Shown: positions 48,896 to 58,506, counted from the first letter of the stretch. The stretch: 64,000 bases of DNA from Streptomyces sp. TLI_171 (GCF_003610255.1 NZ_RAPS01000001.1:4154001-4218000); one strand, 5' to 3'. The notes: generated from the letters alone by a model not told the origin. Translations and numbers: made by a program.

Positions 48896-51298
48896 TCACT
48901 CCGCCGGCAGATGGTCGACGGTGCCGACCTGGATGCCGGCCTGGCTGTGCCGGCGGGAGGGCTCGCGGCCGGGCGGCTGGGTGGGCCGCTCGGCGGGGGA
49001 GGCGGCCTTGGCGGTCGGGCGGCTGACCGACTTGCCGGCCTCGACCCGCAGCGGCTCGTCGTCGTGCAGGACGGGCAGCACGCTGCCGCGGCGCAGCGTG
49101 TAGGTGGTGGTCGCGTGCGTGATGTCGACCCGCAGCAGGTGCTCGCGGACCGTCATGGAGAAGCACAGCCGCTGCAGTCCGGCGGGCAGCCGGGGCCGGA
49201 AGGACAACTGCTCGGTGTGGTCGCGCAGCCCGCCGAACCCGGCCACCAGGGCGATGCACGCGCCGGCCAGCGAGGCCATGTGCAGGCCGTCGCGGGTGTT
49301 GCCGCCGAGGTCGTGCAGGTCCATCAGGGCGGCTTCGGCAGTGTAGTCGTAGGCCAGGTCGAGCTGCCCGACCTCGGCCGCGATGACGGCCTGGGTACAC
49401 GCGGAGAGCGAGGAGTCGCGGACGGTCAGGCGCTCGTAGTAGGCGAAGTTCCGGGCCTTCTGCTCGGCGGTGAAGGCGTCGCCGCGGACCTGCATGGCGA
49501 GCACCAGGTCGGCCTGCTTGACGACCTGTTTGCGGTACAGGTCGAAGTACGGGTAGTGCAGCAGCAGCGGGTACTTCTCCGGCGGGGTGGCGTCGAAGTC
49601 CCAGAGCTGGTGGTCGGTGAAGCCGTCGGCCTGCGGGTGCACGCCGAGCTGCTCGTCGTACGGGATGAACATCTTGTCGGCGGCGTCGCGCCAGGCCGCG
49701 GCCTCCTCGGTGTCCACGCCCAGCTGCGAGGCCTCGCGCCGGTGGCGCAGCGCCACGCTGGCCGCGTTCCACAGGTTGGACTGCGCCATCACGTTGGTGA
49801 ACACGTTGTTGTCGGCGACCGCCGAGTACTCGTCGGGCCCGGTGACGCCCTCGATCCGGAAGTTGCCCTTGGCGTCGTGGTGGCCGAGCGAGCGCCACAT
49901 CCGGGCGGTCTCCACCAGCAGCTCCAGGCCGTAGGTGCGCTCGAACTCGGTGTCGCCGGTGGCCCGCACGTAGCGGACCGCGGCGGCCGCGATGTCCGCG
50001 CCGATGTGGAACGCCGCGGTGCCGGCCGGCCAGTACCCGGAGCACTCCTCGCCGCGGATCGTCCGCCACGGGAACACCGCGCCCGCCAGGCCGAGCTGGG
50101 CCGCCCGCTCCCGGGCCATCGGCAGCGTGGTGTGCCGCCAGCGCAGCGCCTGCTTCACGGCGTCCGGCAGGCAGTAGGTGAGCACCGGCAGCACGAAGGT
50201 CTCGGTGTCCCAGAACGAGTGCCCGTCGTAGCCGGGCCCGGTCAGGCCCTTGGCCGGGATGGCCCGCTCCTCGCTGCGGGCGCCCGCCTGCAGCACGTGG
50301 AACAGCGCGAAGCGGACGGCCTGCTGGAGCTCGACGTCGCCCTCGATCTCGATGTCGCTGTCGTGCCAGAACCGGCCGAGGAACTCCTTCTGCTCGGCGA
50401 CCAGCCCGTCCCAGCCGGTGTACCGGGCGGCGGTCAGCGCGGCCTCCACCTGGTCCCGGACGGCGGGCAGCGACCGGGTCGCCGACCAGCCGTAGGCGAT
50501 GTACTTGACCAGGCGCAGCTTCTGACCCGCGTTCAGCACCGTGGTGGCGGTGATCCGGGCCTGGTCGTCGGCGCACTCGGCGGCGGTGTCGATCCGCTCC
50601 GGGCCGTCGATCACGTGGTCGATCCCGGCGGCCACCCGCAGCCCGGAGAACCGGGTGCGGTGCACCAGCACGCCCTTGGTGCCGTCGGCGTGCCGCAGCT
50701 CGCCCGCCAGCGGGGCCTCCAGCACGGCCGCCGCCCGCGGGTCGCCGTCGCCGGCGCCGCCCGGCAGCTGCTCGTTGGCGACCAGCTCGGACTGCAGCAC
50801 GATCCGCACCGGGCCGTCCACGGCCTCCACGGTGTAGTCGATCGCGCACACCGCCCGCTGGGTCAGCGACACCAGCCGGGCCGAGGTGATCCGCACCGTC
50901 CGCCCGGCCGGCGAGGTCCACTCGGCCTCCCGGCGCAGGATGCCGTCCCGGAAGTCCAGGCTGCGGCGGTGGCTGCGCAGCTCCCCGTACCGCAGGTCGA
51001 ACGGCTCGTCGTCGACCAGCAGCCGGATCAGCTTGCCGTTGGTGATGTTGATGACGCTCTGCCCGGACTCCGGGAAGCCGTAGCCGCTCTCCGCGTACGG
51101 CAGCGGCCGCAGCTCGAACACGCCGTTCAGGTAGGTGCCGGGCAGGCCGTGCGGCTCGCCCTCGTCGAGGTTGCCGCGCAGCCCGATGTGGCCGTTGGAC
51201 AGCGCGAACACCGACTCGGCGCGGGCCTGCCCGGGCAGGTCCAGACCGTGCTCGGTGATCCCCCAGGGATCGACGGTGAACGCCTCCGACGGACTCAT
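48896..51298 (-). CDS. Glycoside hydrolase family 65 protein (disaccharide phosphorylase-like)
   Basis: An 800-aa cytoplasmic enzyme with the N-terminal beta-sandwich and the (alpha/alpha)6 barrel of GH65. The catalytic acid is the Glu of EGVTGPDEYSAVADNN; the phosphate-binding region is near KQADLVLAMQ. The family phosphorolyses maltose, trehalose, kojibiose or similar alpha-glucosides to glucose and beta-glucose 1-phosphate. The last ~40 residues are a Pro-rich tail. The HAD gene lies 34 bp upstream and would convert the beta-glucose 1-phosphate onwards. I cannot tell which disaccharide is used. Confidence 0.9.
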   Translation of the reverse strand: MSPSEAFTVDPWGITEHGLDLPGQARAESVFALSNGHIGLRGNLDEGEPHGLPGTYLNGVFELRPLPYAESGYGFPESGQSVINITNGKLIRLLVDDEPFDLRYGELRSHRRSLDFRDGILRREAEWTSPAGRTVRITSARLVSLTQRAVCAIDYTVEAVDGPVRIVLQSELVANEQLPGGAGDGDPRAAAVLEAPLAGELRHADGTKGVLVHRTRFSGLRVAAGIDHVIDGPERIDTAAECADDQARITATTVLNAGQKLRLVKYIAYGWSATRSLPAVRDQVEAALTAARYTGWDGLVAEQKEFLGRFWHDSDIEIEGDVELQQAVRFALFHVLQAGARSEERAIPAKGLTGPGYDGHSFWDTETFVLPVLTYCLPDAVKQALRWRHTTLPMARERAAQLGLAGAVFPWRTIRGEECSGYWPAGTAAFHIGADIAAAAVRYVRATGDTEFERTYGLELLVETARMWRSLGHHDAKGNFRIEGVTGPDEYSAVADNNVFTNVMAQSNLWNAASVALRHRREASQLGVDTEEAAAWRDAADKMFIPYDEQLGVHPQADGFTDHQLWDFDATPPEKYPLLLHYPYFDLYRKQVVKQADLVLAMQVRGDAFTAEQKARNFAYYERLTVRDSSLSACTQAVIAAEVGQLDLAYDYTAEAALMDLHDLGGNTRDGLHMASLAGACIALVAGFGGLRDHTEQLSFRPRLPAGLQRLCFSMTVREHLLRVDITHATTTYTLRRGSVLPVLHDDEPLRVEAGKSVSRPTAKAASPAERPTQPPGREPSRRHSQAGIQVGTVDHLPAE

Positions 51299-51332
51299 GA
51301 CCCCGCCTCGCTCCGCTCGGTGGTTCGCCCGC

Positions 51333-52079
51333 TCATCGGCCCTCCTCGATCAGCTCGGACAGGTCGTCCACCACCAGGTCCGCCCCGTGCTCGCGCAGCG
51401 CCCCGGCCTGCCCGGTGCGGTTGACGCCCACCACGGCCCCGAACCCGCCGGCCCGGCCGGCCGCCACGCCCGCCAGCGCGTCCTCGAACACCGCGGCGTG
51501 CTCGGGAGCGACGCCGAGCTGCTTCGCCGCGGCCAGGAAGGTGTCGGGCGCGGGCTTGCCGGCCAGCCGGTCGCGGGCGGCGGTGACCCCGTCCACCACC
51601 ACCTCGAACAGGTCGTCGATCCCGGCGGCCCGCAGCACGTCCCGGCAGTTGGCGCTGGAGGACACCACGGCCCGCGGCAGGCCGAGTTCGCGCAGCCGGT
51701 GCAGGTACGCCACCGAGCCCTCGTACGGCTGCACGCCCTGTTCGTGGATCATCCGCAGCACGGTGTCGTTCTTGGCGCTCGACAGGCCGTTGACCGTCCG
51801 GGCGCCCGGCGGGTCCTGCGGGGCGCCCTCGGGCAGCTCGATGCCGCGCGAGGCGAGGAACTGCCGGGTGCCGTCCAGCCGGGGCCGGCCGTCCACGTAC
51901 CGGTCGTACTCGCCGACCGGGTCGAACGGCACGAAGGCGCCGCCGGTCCGGTCGGCCTCCGCGCGCAGGAAGGTGTCGAACATGTCCTTCCAGGCCGCGG
52001 CGTGCACTTTCGCGGTCTGGGTCAGCACCCCGTCCAGGTCGAACAGGAAGGCCTTGATGCGGTCCGGAAGTCCCAACAT
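51333..52079 (-). CDS. HAD hydrolase, beta-phosphoglucomutase-like
   Basis: A 248-aa HAD superfamily protein with the nucleophile motif FLFDLDGVLT (Asp14 and Asp16 region), a helical cap, VSSSANC for the second motif, the lysine in LAGKPAPDTFL, and FEDALAGVAAG for the acidic motif. Pairing with a GH65 gene points to beta-phosphoglucomutase, which turns beta-glucose 1-phosphate into glucose 6-phosphate. It is the first gene of the two-gene operon with the GH65 enzyme. Confidence 0.87.
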   Translation of the reverse strand: MLGLPDRIKAFLFDLDGVLTQTAKVHAAAWKDMFDTFLRAEADRTGGAFVPFDPVGEYDRYVDGRPRLDGTRQFLASRGIELPEGAPQDPPGARTVNGLSSAKNDTVLRMIHEQGVQPYEGSVAYLHRLRELGLPRAVVSSSANCRDVLRAAGIDDLFEVVVDGVTAARDRLAGKPAPDTFLAAAKQLGVAPEHAAVFEDALAGVAAGRAGGFGAVVGVNRTGQAGALREHGADLVVDDLSELIEEGR

Positions 52080-52159
52080 GCTGCCAGTCTCACCCGACGG
52101 CCGCACTCCATGCCGGTCATCGTCGGAACGGCGCGTCGCGGCGGCGGCCCGGCGGGGAG

Positions 52160-52543
52160 TCAGCGCGTACGCACCCGGTACTTCGTGCCCGCCAGCGCCT
52201 CCAGCTCGGCCTTGAAGGCGGTCCTGTCCGCCTCGGCGACCGCCGAGAACGGGATCATCACGACGCCGCTCGGCCGCAGCTGCACCATCCAGGCGGTGAG
52301 TCGCTCGTTCACCGAGACGACCTCCGCCCACGGCACCCGCACCGTGATGTCGTGCTGGGTGCGGGCGATCCCCGCCTCGTCCAGCAGCAGCGCCGTCGGC
52401 CCGGACAGCCGCTGCGCGGACATCGCCGCCGCCTTCGCCATCATCCGGTTCTGCAGACCGGCGAACAGGCCCTTGGCGGGCGGGCCCTGGACCACCTCGG
52501 CGACCTGATCCGGCGTCAGGTCGTACTGCACGGAGAGCGCCAC
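52160..52543 (-). CDS. YcxB-like domain protein
   Basis: A 127-aa protein with no membrane segment. The centre and C-terminus (DITVRVPWAEVVSVNERLTA, GVVMIPFSAVAE, TAFKAELEAL) match the C-terminal domain of YcxB-family proteins, which read as a PH-like beta sandwich. The usual two membrane helices of YcxB are absent. It starts at GTG behind AAGGGA. It has no known function, and the gap to the HAD gene is 80 bp on the same strand. Confidence 0.55.
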   Translation of the reverse strand: MALSVQYDLTPDQVAEVVQGPPAKGLFAGLQNRMMAKAAAMSAQRLSGPTALLLDEAGIARTQHDITVRVPWAEVVSVNERLTAWMVQLRPSGVVMIPFSAVAEADRTAFKAELEALAGTKYRVRTR

Positions 52544-52605
52544 GGCGCGGTTCCCTTCCCTGGGTGCAGGTGTCGAACACACCTGCGGGCCGAGGGAGGC
52601 TACCG

Positions 52606-53073
52606 TCACTCGGCCTCGACGTGCACCCCCGGGTGCGGGTGGCCGGTCGGCACGAACAGCGGCTGCGGGCGGCCGCTCTGCGCGTAGTCCTTCAACCGGA
52701 CCACCAACTCCGCCCAGCGGCCCGCCGCCGCCGGCACCGCCGGGGCCGCGTCCGCCGCCCAGCCGAGGTGGCGCAGCAGCAGCAGGGTGTGCCGCGGACC
52801 GTCCGGGTGGTCGAAGAAGTCCCAGGTCACGGTGGTGCCCTGCCAGGACGGCGGCACCACCCCGACACTGCGCCAGGCCACCCGTTCCAGATCCGCCCGC
52901 TCCCGGCGCAATCGGAACGGCTGCGCCGCGCCGGGAACGGCGACCAGCAGGTCCTCGCCGTCCCGCTCCACCCCCGTGGTCCACCAGGACGTCAGCCCCT
53001 CGTGGGTGTCCAGCGCCGCCAGCAGGCGGCCCCGGGACGCCGCGACGTCGATCTGCAGGGCGATCTCGGCCAT
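52606..53073 (-). CDS. SRPBCC (AHSA1-like) domain protein
   Basis: A 155-aa protein of the START-like SRPBCC fold. The typical features are IDVAASRGRLLAALDTHEGL at the N-terminus, TSWWTTGVE, and a tail helix AGRWAELVVRLKDYA that packs across the binding cavity. The family binds hydrophobic ligands; no catalytic residues can be named. ATG 53073 is favoured because GAGGTGAG lies just upstream. It runs towards the YcxB-like gene on the same strand. Confidence 0.75.
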   Translation of the reverse strand: MAEIALQIDVAASRGRLLAALDTHEGLTSWWTTGVERDGEDLLVAVPGAAQPFRLRRERADLERVAWRSVGVVPPSWQGTTVTWDFFDHPDGPRHTLLLLRHLGWAADAAPAVPAAAGRWAELVVRLKDYAQSGRPQPLFVPTGHPHPGVHVEAE

Positions 53074-53125
53074 CGCACTCACCTCACCCCCACGATCCCG
53101 CCCCGCCAGGGGCCGGGCAACCGCG

Positions 53126-53743
53126 TCAGGTGGTGAGCTCCAGCGTCTGGTGCACCGTCGACGGGTCGTCCAGCAGCCGCACCAGGGTGTGCGCCACCTC
53201 GTCCCGGGACACCTCGCCGAATCGGTTCGGCGGCGGCGCCAGGTGCGCGTGCCGCTCGGTCGCCGTGTCGGTCAGCGCGCCCGGGCGCAGCACCGTCCAG
53301 TCCAGCGGGCGGTCCTTCACCGCCTCCTCGGCCGCCCGCTTCGCCCTCAGGTACGCGTCGAACTCGGGGGTGACCGCCGGATCGCCGATCCGGTCCAGCC
53401 CCATCGAGGACACCAGCAGGTACCGCCGCACCCCGGCCCGCTGCGCGGCGTCCGCCAGCAGCACCGCGCCCGCCCGGTCCACGGTCTCCTTCCGCGCCGC
53501 GCCGCTGTCCGGCCCGGCGCCCGCCGCGAAGACCACCGCGTCCGCACCCGCCAGGTGCTCCGCCAGCTCCTCCGCCGAGACCTGCTCCAGGTCGCAGACC
53601 ACCGGCCGGGCGCCCGCCTCGTGCAGGTCCCCGGCCTGCGCGGGATTGCGGATCAGCCCGGCGACCGAGTCGCCGCGCGCGGAGAGCAGCCGCGAGAGCC
53701 GCAGCGCGATCTTGCCGTGTCCACCTGCGATCACCACGTCCAT
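53126..53743 (-). CDS. NAD(P)-binding SDR-like oxidoreductase
   Basis: A 205-aa atypical short-chain dehydrogenase of the NAD(P)H-binding (NmrA/YwnB-like) group. The Rossmann motif GGHGKIAL is at residues 7-14; LLVSSMGLD marks strand five, and WTVLRPGAL the substrate side. A clear YxxxK is missing, so catalysis is uncertain and it may act as a redox sensor. It is alone, with 52 bp to the SRPBCC gene on the same strand. Confidence 0.8.
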   Translation of the reverse strand: MDVVIAGGHGKIALRLSRLLSARGDSVAGLIRNPAQAGDLHEAGARPVVCDLEQVSAEELAEHLAGADAVVFAAGAGPDSGAARKETVDRAGAVLLADAAQRAGVRRYLLVSSMGLDRIGDPAVTPEFDAYLRAKRAAEEAVKDRPLDWTVLRPGALTDTATERHAHLAPPPNRFGEVSRDEVAHTLVRLLDDPSTVHQTLELTT

Positions 53744-53795
53744 GGCAGCTGACGCTACCCGCGGGCGCCGGGCCCGGGACCGAGGCGCGCCCGGC

Positions 53796-54269
53796 CTACT
53801 CCCTGGGCGGGGGCGACAGCCGGGAGGTCACGCCGACCCGGTTGAGCGCGTTGATCGAGGTGATCAGCGCGATCAGATGGGCGAGTTCGGCCTCCGCGAA
53901 GTGCTTCGCCGCCTCCTCGAACACCTCGTCGGGGACGTGCGTCCCGGCGAGCAGCGTCACCGATTCGGTCAGCGCGAGGGCGGCCCGCTCGCGGGCGGTG
54001 AAGTACGGCGTCTCCCGCCACGCGGACAGGGTGTACAGCCGGTGCTCGGACTCCCCGTTCTTCCGGGCGTCCGCGGCGTGCAGGTCCAGGCAGTACGCGC
54101 AGCCGTTGAGCTGCGAGGCGCGCAGGTTGACCAGCTCGGTCAGCACGGGGTCGGCGAGGCCGGTGATCGCGGCCCGCGAGGCCGCCAGCAGGTGACGGTG
54201 GAACTCGGGGGCCAGCTCGCGCAGCGAGATCCGCCGGACGGGAGCCGGAACGGTGGCGTGATCGGTCAT
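53796..54269 (-). CDS. AhpD-like carboxymuconolactone decarboxylase family protein
   Basis: A 157-aa helical protein with the peroxidase-type motif NGCAYCLDLHAADARK, in which the two Cys (CxxC) and the His form the redox site. It is probably an alkylhydroperoxidase-like enzyme. It is divergent from a MocR-type regulator gene 50 bp away, a layout in which the regulator commonly controls the neighbouring gene. The start is the Met of MTDHATVPAPV. Confidence 0.85.
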   Translation of the reverse strand: MTDHATVPAPVRRISLRELAPEFHRHLLAASRAAITGLADPVLTELVNLRASQLNGCAYCLDLHAADARKNGESEHRLYTLSAWRETPYFTARERAALALTESVTLLAGTHVPDEVFEEAAKHFAEAELAHLIALITSINALNRVGVTSRLSPPPRE

Positions 54270-54319
54270 ACGGCCCACCGTAGGCCGGAGTTGGACCGGC
54301 GGTGTGGTTCATTTGACCC

Positions 54320-55744
54320 ATGACTTCCTGGGCCAATTTCGGCGGGGACCTGCACCTCGACCTGGACGCCGGCCGCGCCCGCGGCCTCGGCCTGCGCGCC
54401 GCCCTGGAGGACGCCCTGCGCACCGCCGTCCGGGACGGCCGGCTCGCCGCCGGCACCCGGCTGCCGTCCTCCCGGGCCCTCGCCCTCGACCTTGGCATCG
54501 CCCGCAACACCATCGCCGAGGCCTACACCCAGCTCGCCGCCGAAGGCTGGCTGACGTCCCGCCAGGGCTCCGGCACCGTGGTCGCCGAACGCGGCCCGCA
54601 ACCCGCCCCCGCCGCCCCGCCCCCCGGTCTGCGACCCGGCCCGGCCCCCCGCCACGACCTCAGACCCGGCTCCCCCGACCTCAGCCGCTTCCCCCGCACC
54701 GCCTGGCTGGCCGCCGCCCGCCGCGCCCTCGCCACCGCCCCGCACGAAGCCTTCGGCTACGGCGACCCGCGCGGCCGGACCGAACTGCGCCGCGCCCTCG
54801 CCGGGTACCTGGCCCGGGCCCGCGGCGTGCGCACCGACCCCGAGCGGCTGCTGATCTGCACCGGCTACGCCCAGGGCCTCGGCCTGCTCTGCGCCGCCCT
54901 GCGCGACCAAGGGCTCACGGCCGTCGCCGTCGAGGAGTACGGACTGCCCCCGCACCACGCCGTGATCGCCGCCCGGGGCCTCGCGCTGCGCCCGCTGCGC
55001 CTGGACGCCGACGGCGCGCTGACCCCCGACCTGGCCCGCACCGACGCCGGACTGGCCGTCCTCACTCCCGCCCACCAGTTCCCCACCGGCGTACCCCTGC
55101 GGGCCGCCCGGCGGGCCGCCGCCGTGGACTGGGCCCGGCAGACCGGCGGCTACCTGCTGGAGGACGACTACGACGGCGAGTTCCGCTACGACCGGCACGC
55201 CGTCGGCGCCATGCAGGCCCTCGACCCGGAACGCGTCGTCTACGCGGGCACCGCCTCCAAATCCCTCGCCCCCGGCCTGCGACTGGCCTGGCTGGCGCTG
55301 CCCGCCGAACTCGTCGAACCGGTCGCGCGGCACAAACGGCTGGCGGACGGGCAGAGCGGCGCCACCGAACAGCTGACCCTCGCCGAACTGATCGACTCCG
55401 GCGGCTACGACCGGCACGTCCGGCGCAGCCGCCACCTGCTGCGCCGCCGCCGGGACCGGCTGGTCCAGGTGCTCGCCGAACGCGCCCCGGACGTCCGGGT
55501 CACCGGCATCCGGGCCGGCCTGCACGCCGTCCTCGAACTGCCCGCCACGGCCGGCACCGAGGAAGAACTCCTCGGCCGCGCCCGGGCGGCGGGCCTCGCG
55601 CTGAACACCCTCGGGTGGAGCCTGGTCGCCGGAGCGACACCCCGGCCGGGCCGGCCGCCCGGGCTGGTCATCGGCTACGGCGCCCCGCCCGAGCACGCCT
55701 TCGAGGCCGCGCTGGACGCGCTGTGCCGGCTGCTCGCGTCCTGA
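54320..55744 (+). CDS. MocR-type (GntR/aminotransferase) transcriptional regulator
   Basis: A 474-aa fusion of an N-terminal GntR winged helix (RAALEDALRTAVRDGRL, LPSSRALALDLGIARNTI) and a fold-type I aminotransferase domain with PLP lysine in GTASKSLAPGLRLAW. MocR proteins sense PLP or an amino acid adduct. The divergent AhpD-like gene is the nearest candidate target. Length and domain order are normal. Confidence 0.9.
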   Translation: MTSWANFGGDLHLDLDAGRARGLGLRAALEDALRTAVRDGRLAAGTRLPSSRALALDLGIARNTIAEAYTQLAAEGWLTSRQGSGTVVAERGPQPAPAAPPPGLRPGPAPRHDLRPGSPDLSRFPRTAWLAAARRALATAPHEAFGYGDPRGRTELRRALAGYLARARGVRTDPERLLICTGYAQGLGLLCAALRDQGLTAVAVEEYGLPPHHAVIAARGLALRPLRLDADGALTPDLARTDAGLAVLTPAHQFPTGVPLRAARRAAAVDWARQTGGYLLEDDYDGEFRYDRHAVGAMQALDPERVVYAGTASKSLAPGLRLAWLALPAELVEPVARHKRLADGQSGATEQLTLAELIDSGGYDRHVRRSRHLLRRRRDRLVQVLAERAPDVRVTGIRAGLHAVLELPATAGTEEELLGRARAAGLALNTLGWSLVAGATPRPGRPPGLVIGYGAPPEHAFEAALDALCRLLAS

Positions 55745-55751
55745 CGGCGGG

Positions 55752-55937
55752 TCAGCCCTTGTGCGAGCCGACGAAGAACAGCAGGAACAGGAACCCCACG
55801 AAGACGTGCCCCGACACGATGTAGATCCACACCCGGATCCACACCCGGTTGGAGGCGCGGTAGCCCGCGTCGAAGGTCTCCTTGTACTGCGGAACGGCCG
55901 GGTGCGCGGCGGGTCGGGGCTGGGTGGTGTCGGCCAT
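55752..55937 (-). CDS. Small membrane protein, DUF6126-type
   Basis: A 61-aa protein: a soluble N-terminus with YKETFDAGYRASNRVWIRVWI, then one membrane helix (IVSGHVFVGFLFLLFFVG). It has the size and sequence type of the DUF6126 family, found in Streptomyces next to XRE-cupin regulators. It follows such a gene here, with 52 bp between. Function is unknown. Confidence 0.75.
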   Translation of the reverse strand: MADTTQPRPAAHPAVPQYKETFDAGYRASNRVWIRVWIYIVSGHVFVGFLFLLFFVGSHKG

Positions 55938-55989
55938 GGCGGTCTCCTGACGGTGGTGGCGGACGAGGGGTTCGACGGAGGTCCGACGG

Positions 55990-56595
55990 CTACAGGCGCG
56001 GGGCGTCGCCCAGGCACAGGTCGCCGCCGGGGCTCTGCAGCAGGGTGTGGACGAAGATCAGATCGAGGCCGGCCGCCGAATCCGCGGCGATGCAGTGCGG
56101 GGTCAGCGAATCGAAGTGCGCCGAATCACCCTCGTCGAGCAGGTGCACCCGGTCGCCCAGAGTCAGCCTCATCCGGCCCTTGGTGACGAACAGCCACTCC
56201 TCGCCCGGGTGCACCCGCACCACCGCGTCCTGCACGCTGGGCGGGACGTGCACCCGCAGCGCCTGCATGGCCCGGCCCGGCGCACCGGCCCGCCGGTACC
56301 CCCAGCCGCCGGCCCGCCCCGGTTCGATCGCGCCGCCCCGGATCACCGGATCCGGCTCGCCCGGCTGCTCGCCGAGCAACCCCGAGACACTCGTCCCGTA
56401 CGCCCGGGCCAGACCCAGCAGCACCGGCAGCGAAGGCTGGCGCCTCCCGGTCTCCAGGCGCGACAAGTAAGCTGGCGACAGGCCGACCCGGGCCGCCGCG
56501 GCCTCCAGCGTCAGCCGGCTGGAGTTCCGCTGTTCCCGCAGCCGCGCGCCGAGACCCGCGACCTCCTGGTCGTCGCCGAGAGGGCTTTCCGTCAT
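55990..56595 (-). CDS. XRE-family regulator with cupin domain
   Basis: A 201-aa protein with an N-terminal XRE helix-turn-helix (RLTLEAAAARVGLSPAYLSR) and a C-terminal cupin barrel (VVRVHPGEEWLFVTKGRMRL, LDEGDSAHFDS, PHCIA). The His of the cupin segments could bind metal or a small ligand. It is probably an autoregulated repressor that controls the small membrane protein gene just downstream. The ATG is chosen because the upstream frame has no protein character. Confidence 0.87.
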   Translation of the reverse strand: MTESPLGDDQEVAGLGARLREQRNSSRLTLEAAAARVGLSPAYLSRLETGRRQPSLPVLLGLARAYGTSVSGLLGEQPGEPDPVIRGGAIEPGRAGGWGYRRAGAPGRAMQALRVHVPPSVQDAVVRVHPGEEWLFVTKGRMRLTLGDRVHLLDEGDSAHFDSLTPHCIAADSAAGLDLIFVHTLLQSPGGDLCLGDAPRL

Positions 56596-56703
56596 GCCCC
56601 CAGTGCACACCCGCCCTGCCTCCTGGGCAACAACTTTGCCTCCCAGGCAAACCCCGTACTCCCCCCGCAGCCCCCTCCGGCACTCCGACCGATCGCGCCG
56701 GCC

Positions 56704-58437
56704 TCAGGGGCGGGGGATGTTGCGGAGGTTGGAGCGGGCCAGGTCGATCATTTTGCCCACCCCGCCGGTGAGGACGGTGCGGCCGGCGGCGAGGGCGAAG
56801 CCCTTGAGCTGGGCGGCGGTGATGTGCGGGGGGATGGAGAGGGCGTTGGGGTCGGTGACCACGTCGACCAGGGCGGGGCCGGGCCGGTCGAGGGCGTCGG
56901 TCAGCACCTCGCGGATCTTCGCCGGGTCGGTGACCCGCTTGGCGGGGATGCCGCAGGCGCGGGCGATGGCGGCGTAGTCGACGTCGCCGTTGTCGATCTC
57001 GGCCTCGGGGTAGCCGGAGACCAGCATCTCCAGTTTGATCATGCCGAGCGCCCCGTTGTTGAACACCACGGTCTTCACCGGCAGCCGGTACTTGGCCACG
57101 GTGAGCAGTTCACCGAGCAGCATGCCGATCCCGCCGTCGCCCGACATCGAGATCACCTGCCGTCCGGGGAAGGCGAGTTGGGCGCCGATCGCGTGCGGCA
57201 GGGCGTTCGCCATCGAGCCGTGCAGGAAGGAGCCGATCACCCGGCGCCGCCCGTTGGGGGTGAGGTAGCGGGCGGCCCAGACGTTGCACATGCCGGTGTC
57301 CACGGTGAAGACGGCGTCGTCCGCGGCTACCTCGTCCAGGACGGCGGCCACGTACTCGGGGTGGATCGGCCGGTGCTTCTCGATGCCCTTGGTGTACGCG
57401 CCGACCACGGTCTCCAGCGCCTTGCAGTGCCGGTCGAGCATGCCGTCCAGGAACCGGCGGTCGGTCTTCTGTTCCAGGAGCGGCAGCACCGCCCGCAGGG
57501 TGGCCGCGACGTCCCCGTGCACGGCGAGCTCCAGCGGGGTGCGGCGGCCGAGCCGGGTGGCGTCGTGGTCGACCTGCACGGTGCGGGCCTGCGGCAGGAA
57601 GGAGTCGTACGGGAAGTCGGTGCCCAGCAGCAGCACCAGCTCGGCCTCGTGCAGAGCCTCGTGGCAGGCGCCGTAGCCGAGCAGCCCGCTCATCCCGACG
57701 TCGTACGGGTTGTCGTACTGCACCCATTCCTTGCCGCGCAGCGAGTGCCCGATCGGGGCCTGCAGCGTGCCGGCGAGCTGCAGCAGTTCCTCATGGGCGT
57801 CGCGGACGCCCGCGCCGGCGAAGACGGTGACGGTGCGGGCGGAGTTCAGCGCCTCGGCGAGCGCCTGGACCTGGGACCACGGGGGCGCGGCGACGGCCTG
57901 CTCGGTCAGGAAGGTGCTGCGGCCGGTGGGCGCGGGGGCGGTGAGGGCGGCGATGTCGCCGGGGAAGGCCAGCACCGAGACACCCGGGGAGCCGAGCGCG
58001 TGCTGGATGCCGACGCGCAGCAGGCGGGGCAGCTGGGCCGGGTTGGTGAGCATCTCGCACCAGCTGCTGCAGTCGGTGAACACCCGCTCCGGGTGGGTCT
58101 CCTGGAAGAAGCCGGTGCCGATCTGCGCGGACGGGATGTGCGAGGCCAGTGCCAGGACCGGGACGCCGCTGCGCTGGGCGTCGTACAGGCCCTGGATCAG
58201 GTGGGTGTTGCCGGGGCCGCAGCTGCCCGCGCAGACCGCCAGCCGACCGGTCAGCTCGGCCTCGGCGGCGGCCGCGAACGCCCCGGCCTCCTCGTTCCTG
58301 ACGTGCACCCAGGAGATGCCCTCGGCCCGGCGGATGGCGTCCACCACCGGGTTGAGGCTGTCCCCGACCACCCCGTAGACCCGCTCCACCCCGGCCTGCT
58401 GGAGCACTTCCACCATCTGGTCGGCCACGTTGCCCAC
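56704..58437 (-). CDS. Pyruvate dehydrogenase (quinone)/PoxB-like ThDP enzyme
   Basis: A 577-aa thiamine diphosphate enzyme of the pyruvate oxidase / acetolactate synthase family. The N-terminal domain has the catalytic Glu in VRNEEAGAFAAAA. The C-terminal domain has the ThDP signature SMSGDGGIGML and the following NNGALGMIKLE. PoxB-type enzymes oxidise pyruvate to acetate and CO2 and pass electrons to quinone; the sequence does not exclude an acetolactate-type or oxidase variant. GTG 58437 is favoured because GAGG lies 8 nt upstream. Confidence 0.88.
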   Translation of the reverse strand: MGNVADQMVEVLQQAGVERVYGVVGDSLNPVVDAIRRAEGISWVHVRNEEAGAFAAAAEAELTGRLAVCAGSCGPGNTHLIQGLYDAQRSGVPVLALASHIPSAQIGTGFFQETHPERVFTDCSSWCEMLTNPAQLPRLLRVGIQHALGSPGVSVLAFPGDIAALTAPAPTGRSTFLTEQAVAAPPWSQVQALAEALNSARTVTVFAGAGVRDAHEELLQLAGTLQAPIGHSLRGKEWVQYDNPYDVGMSGLLGYGACHEALHEAELVLLLGTDFPYDSFLPQARTVQVDHDATRLGRRTPLELAVHGDVAATLRAVLPLLEQKTDRRFLDGMLDRHCKALETVVGAYTKGIEKHRPIHPEYVAAVLDEVAADDAVFTVDTGMCNVWAARYLTPNGRRRVIGSFLHGSMANALPHAIGAQLAFPGRQVISMSGDGGIGMLLGELLTVAKYRLPVKTVVFNNGALGMIKLEMLVSGYPEAEIDNGDVDYAAIARACGIPAKRVTDPAKIREVLTDALDRPGPALVDVVTDPNALSIPPHITAAQLKGFALAAGRTVLTGGVGKMIDLARSNLRNIPRP

Positions 58438-58506
58438 GGGGATCACCTCACGCCACGACAGAAACGGACATGACGCACGATATAGGGCAGGCGGGGGCAA
58501 TCCCGG

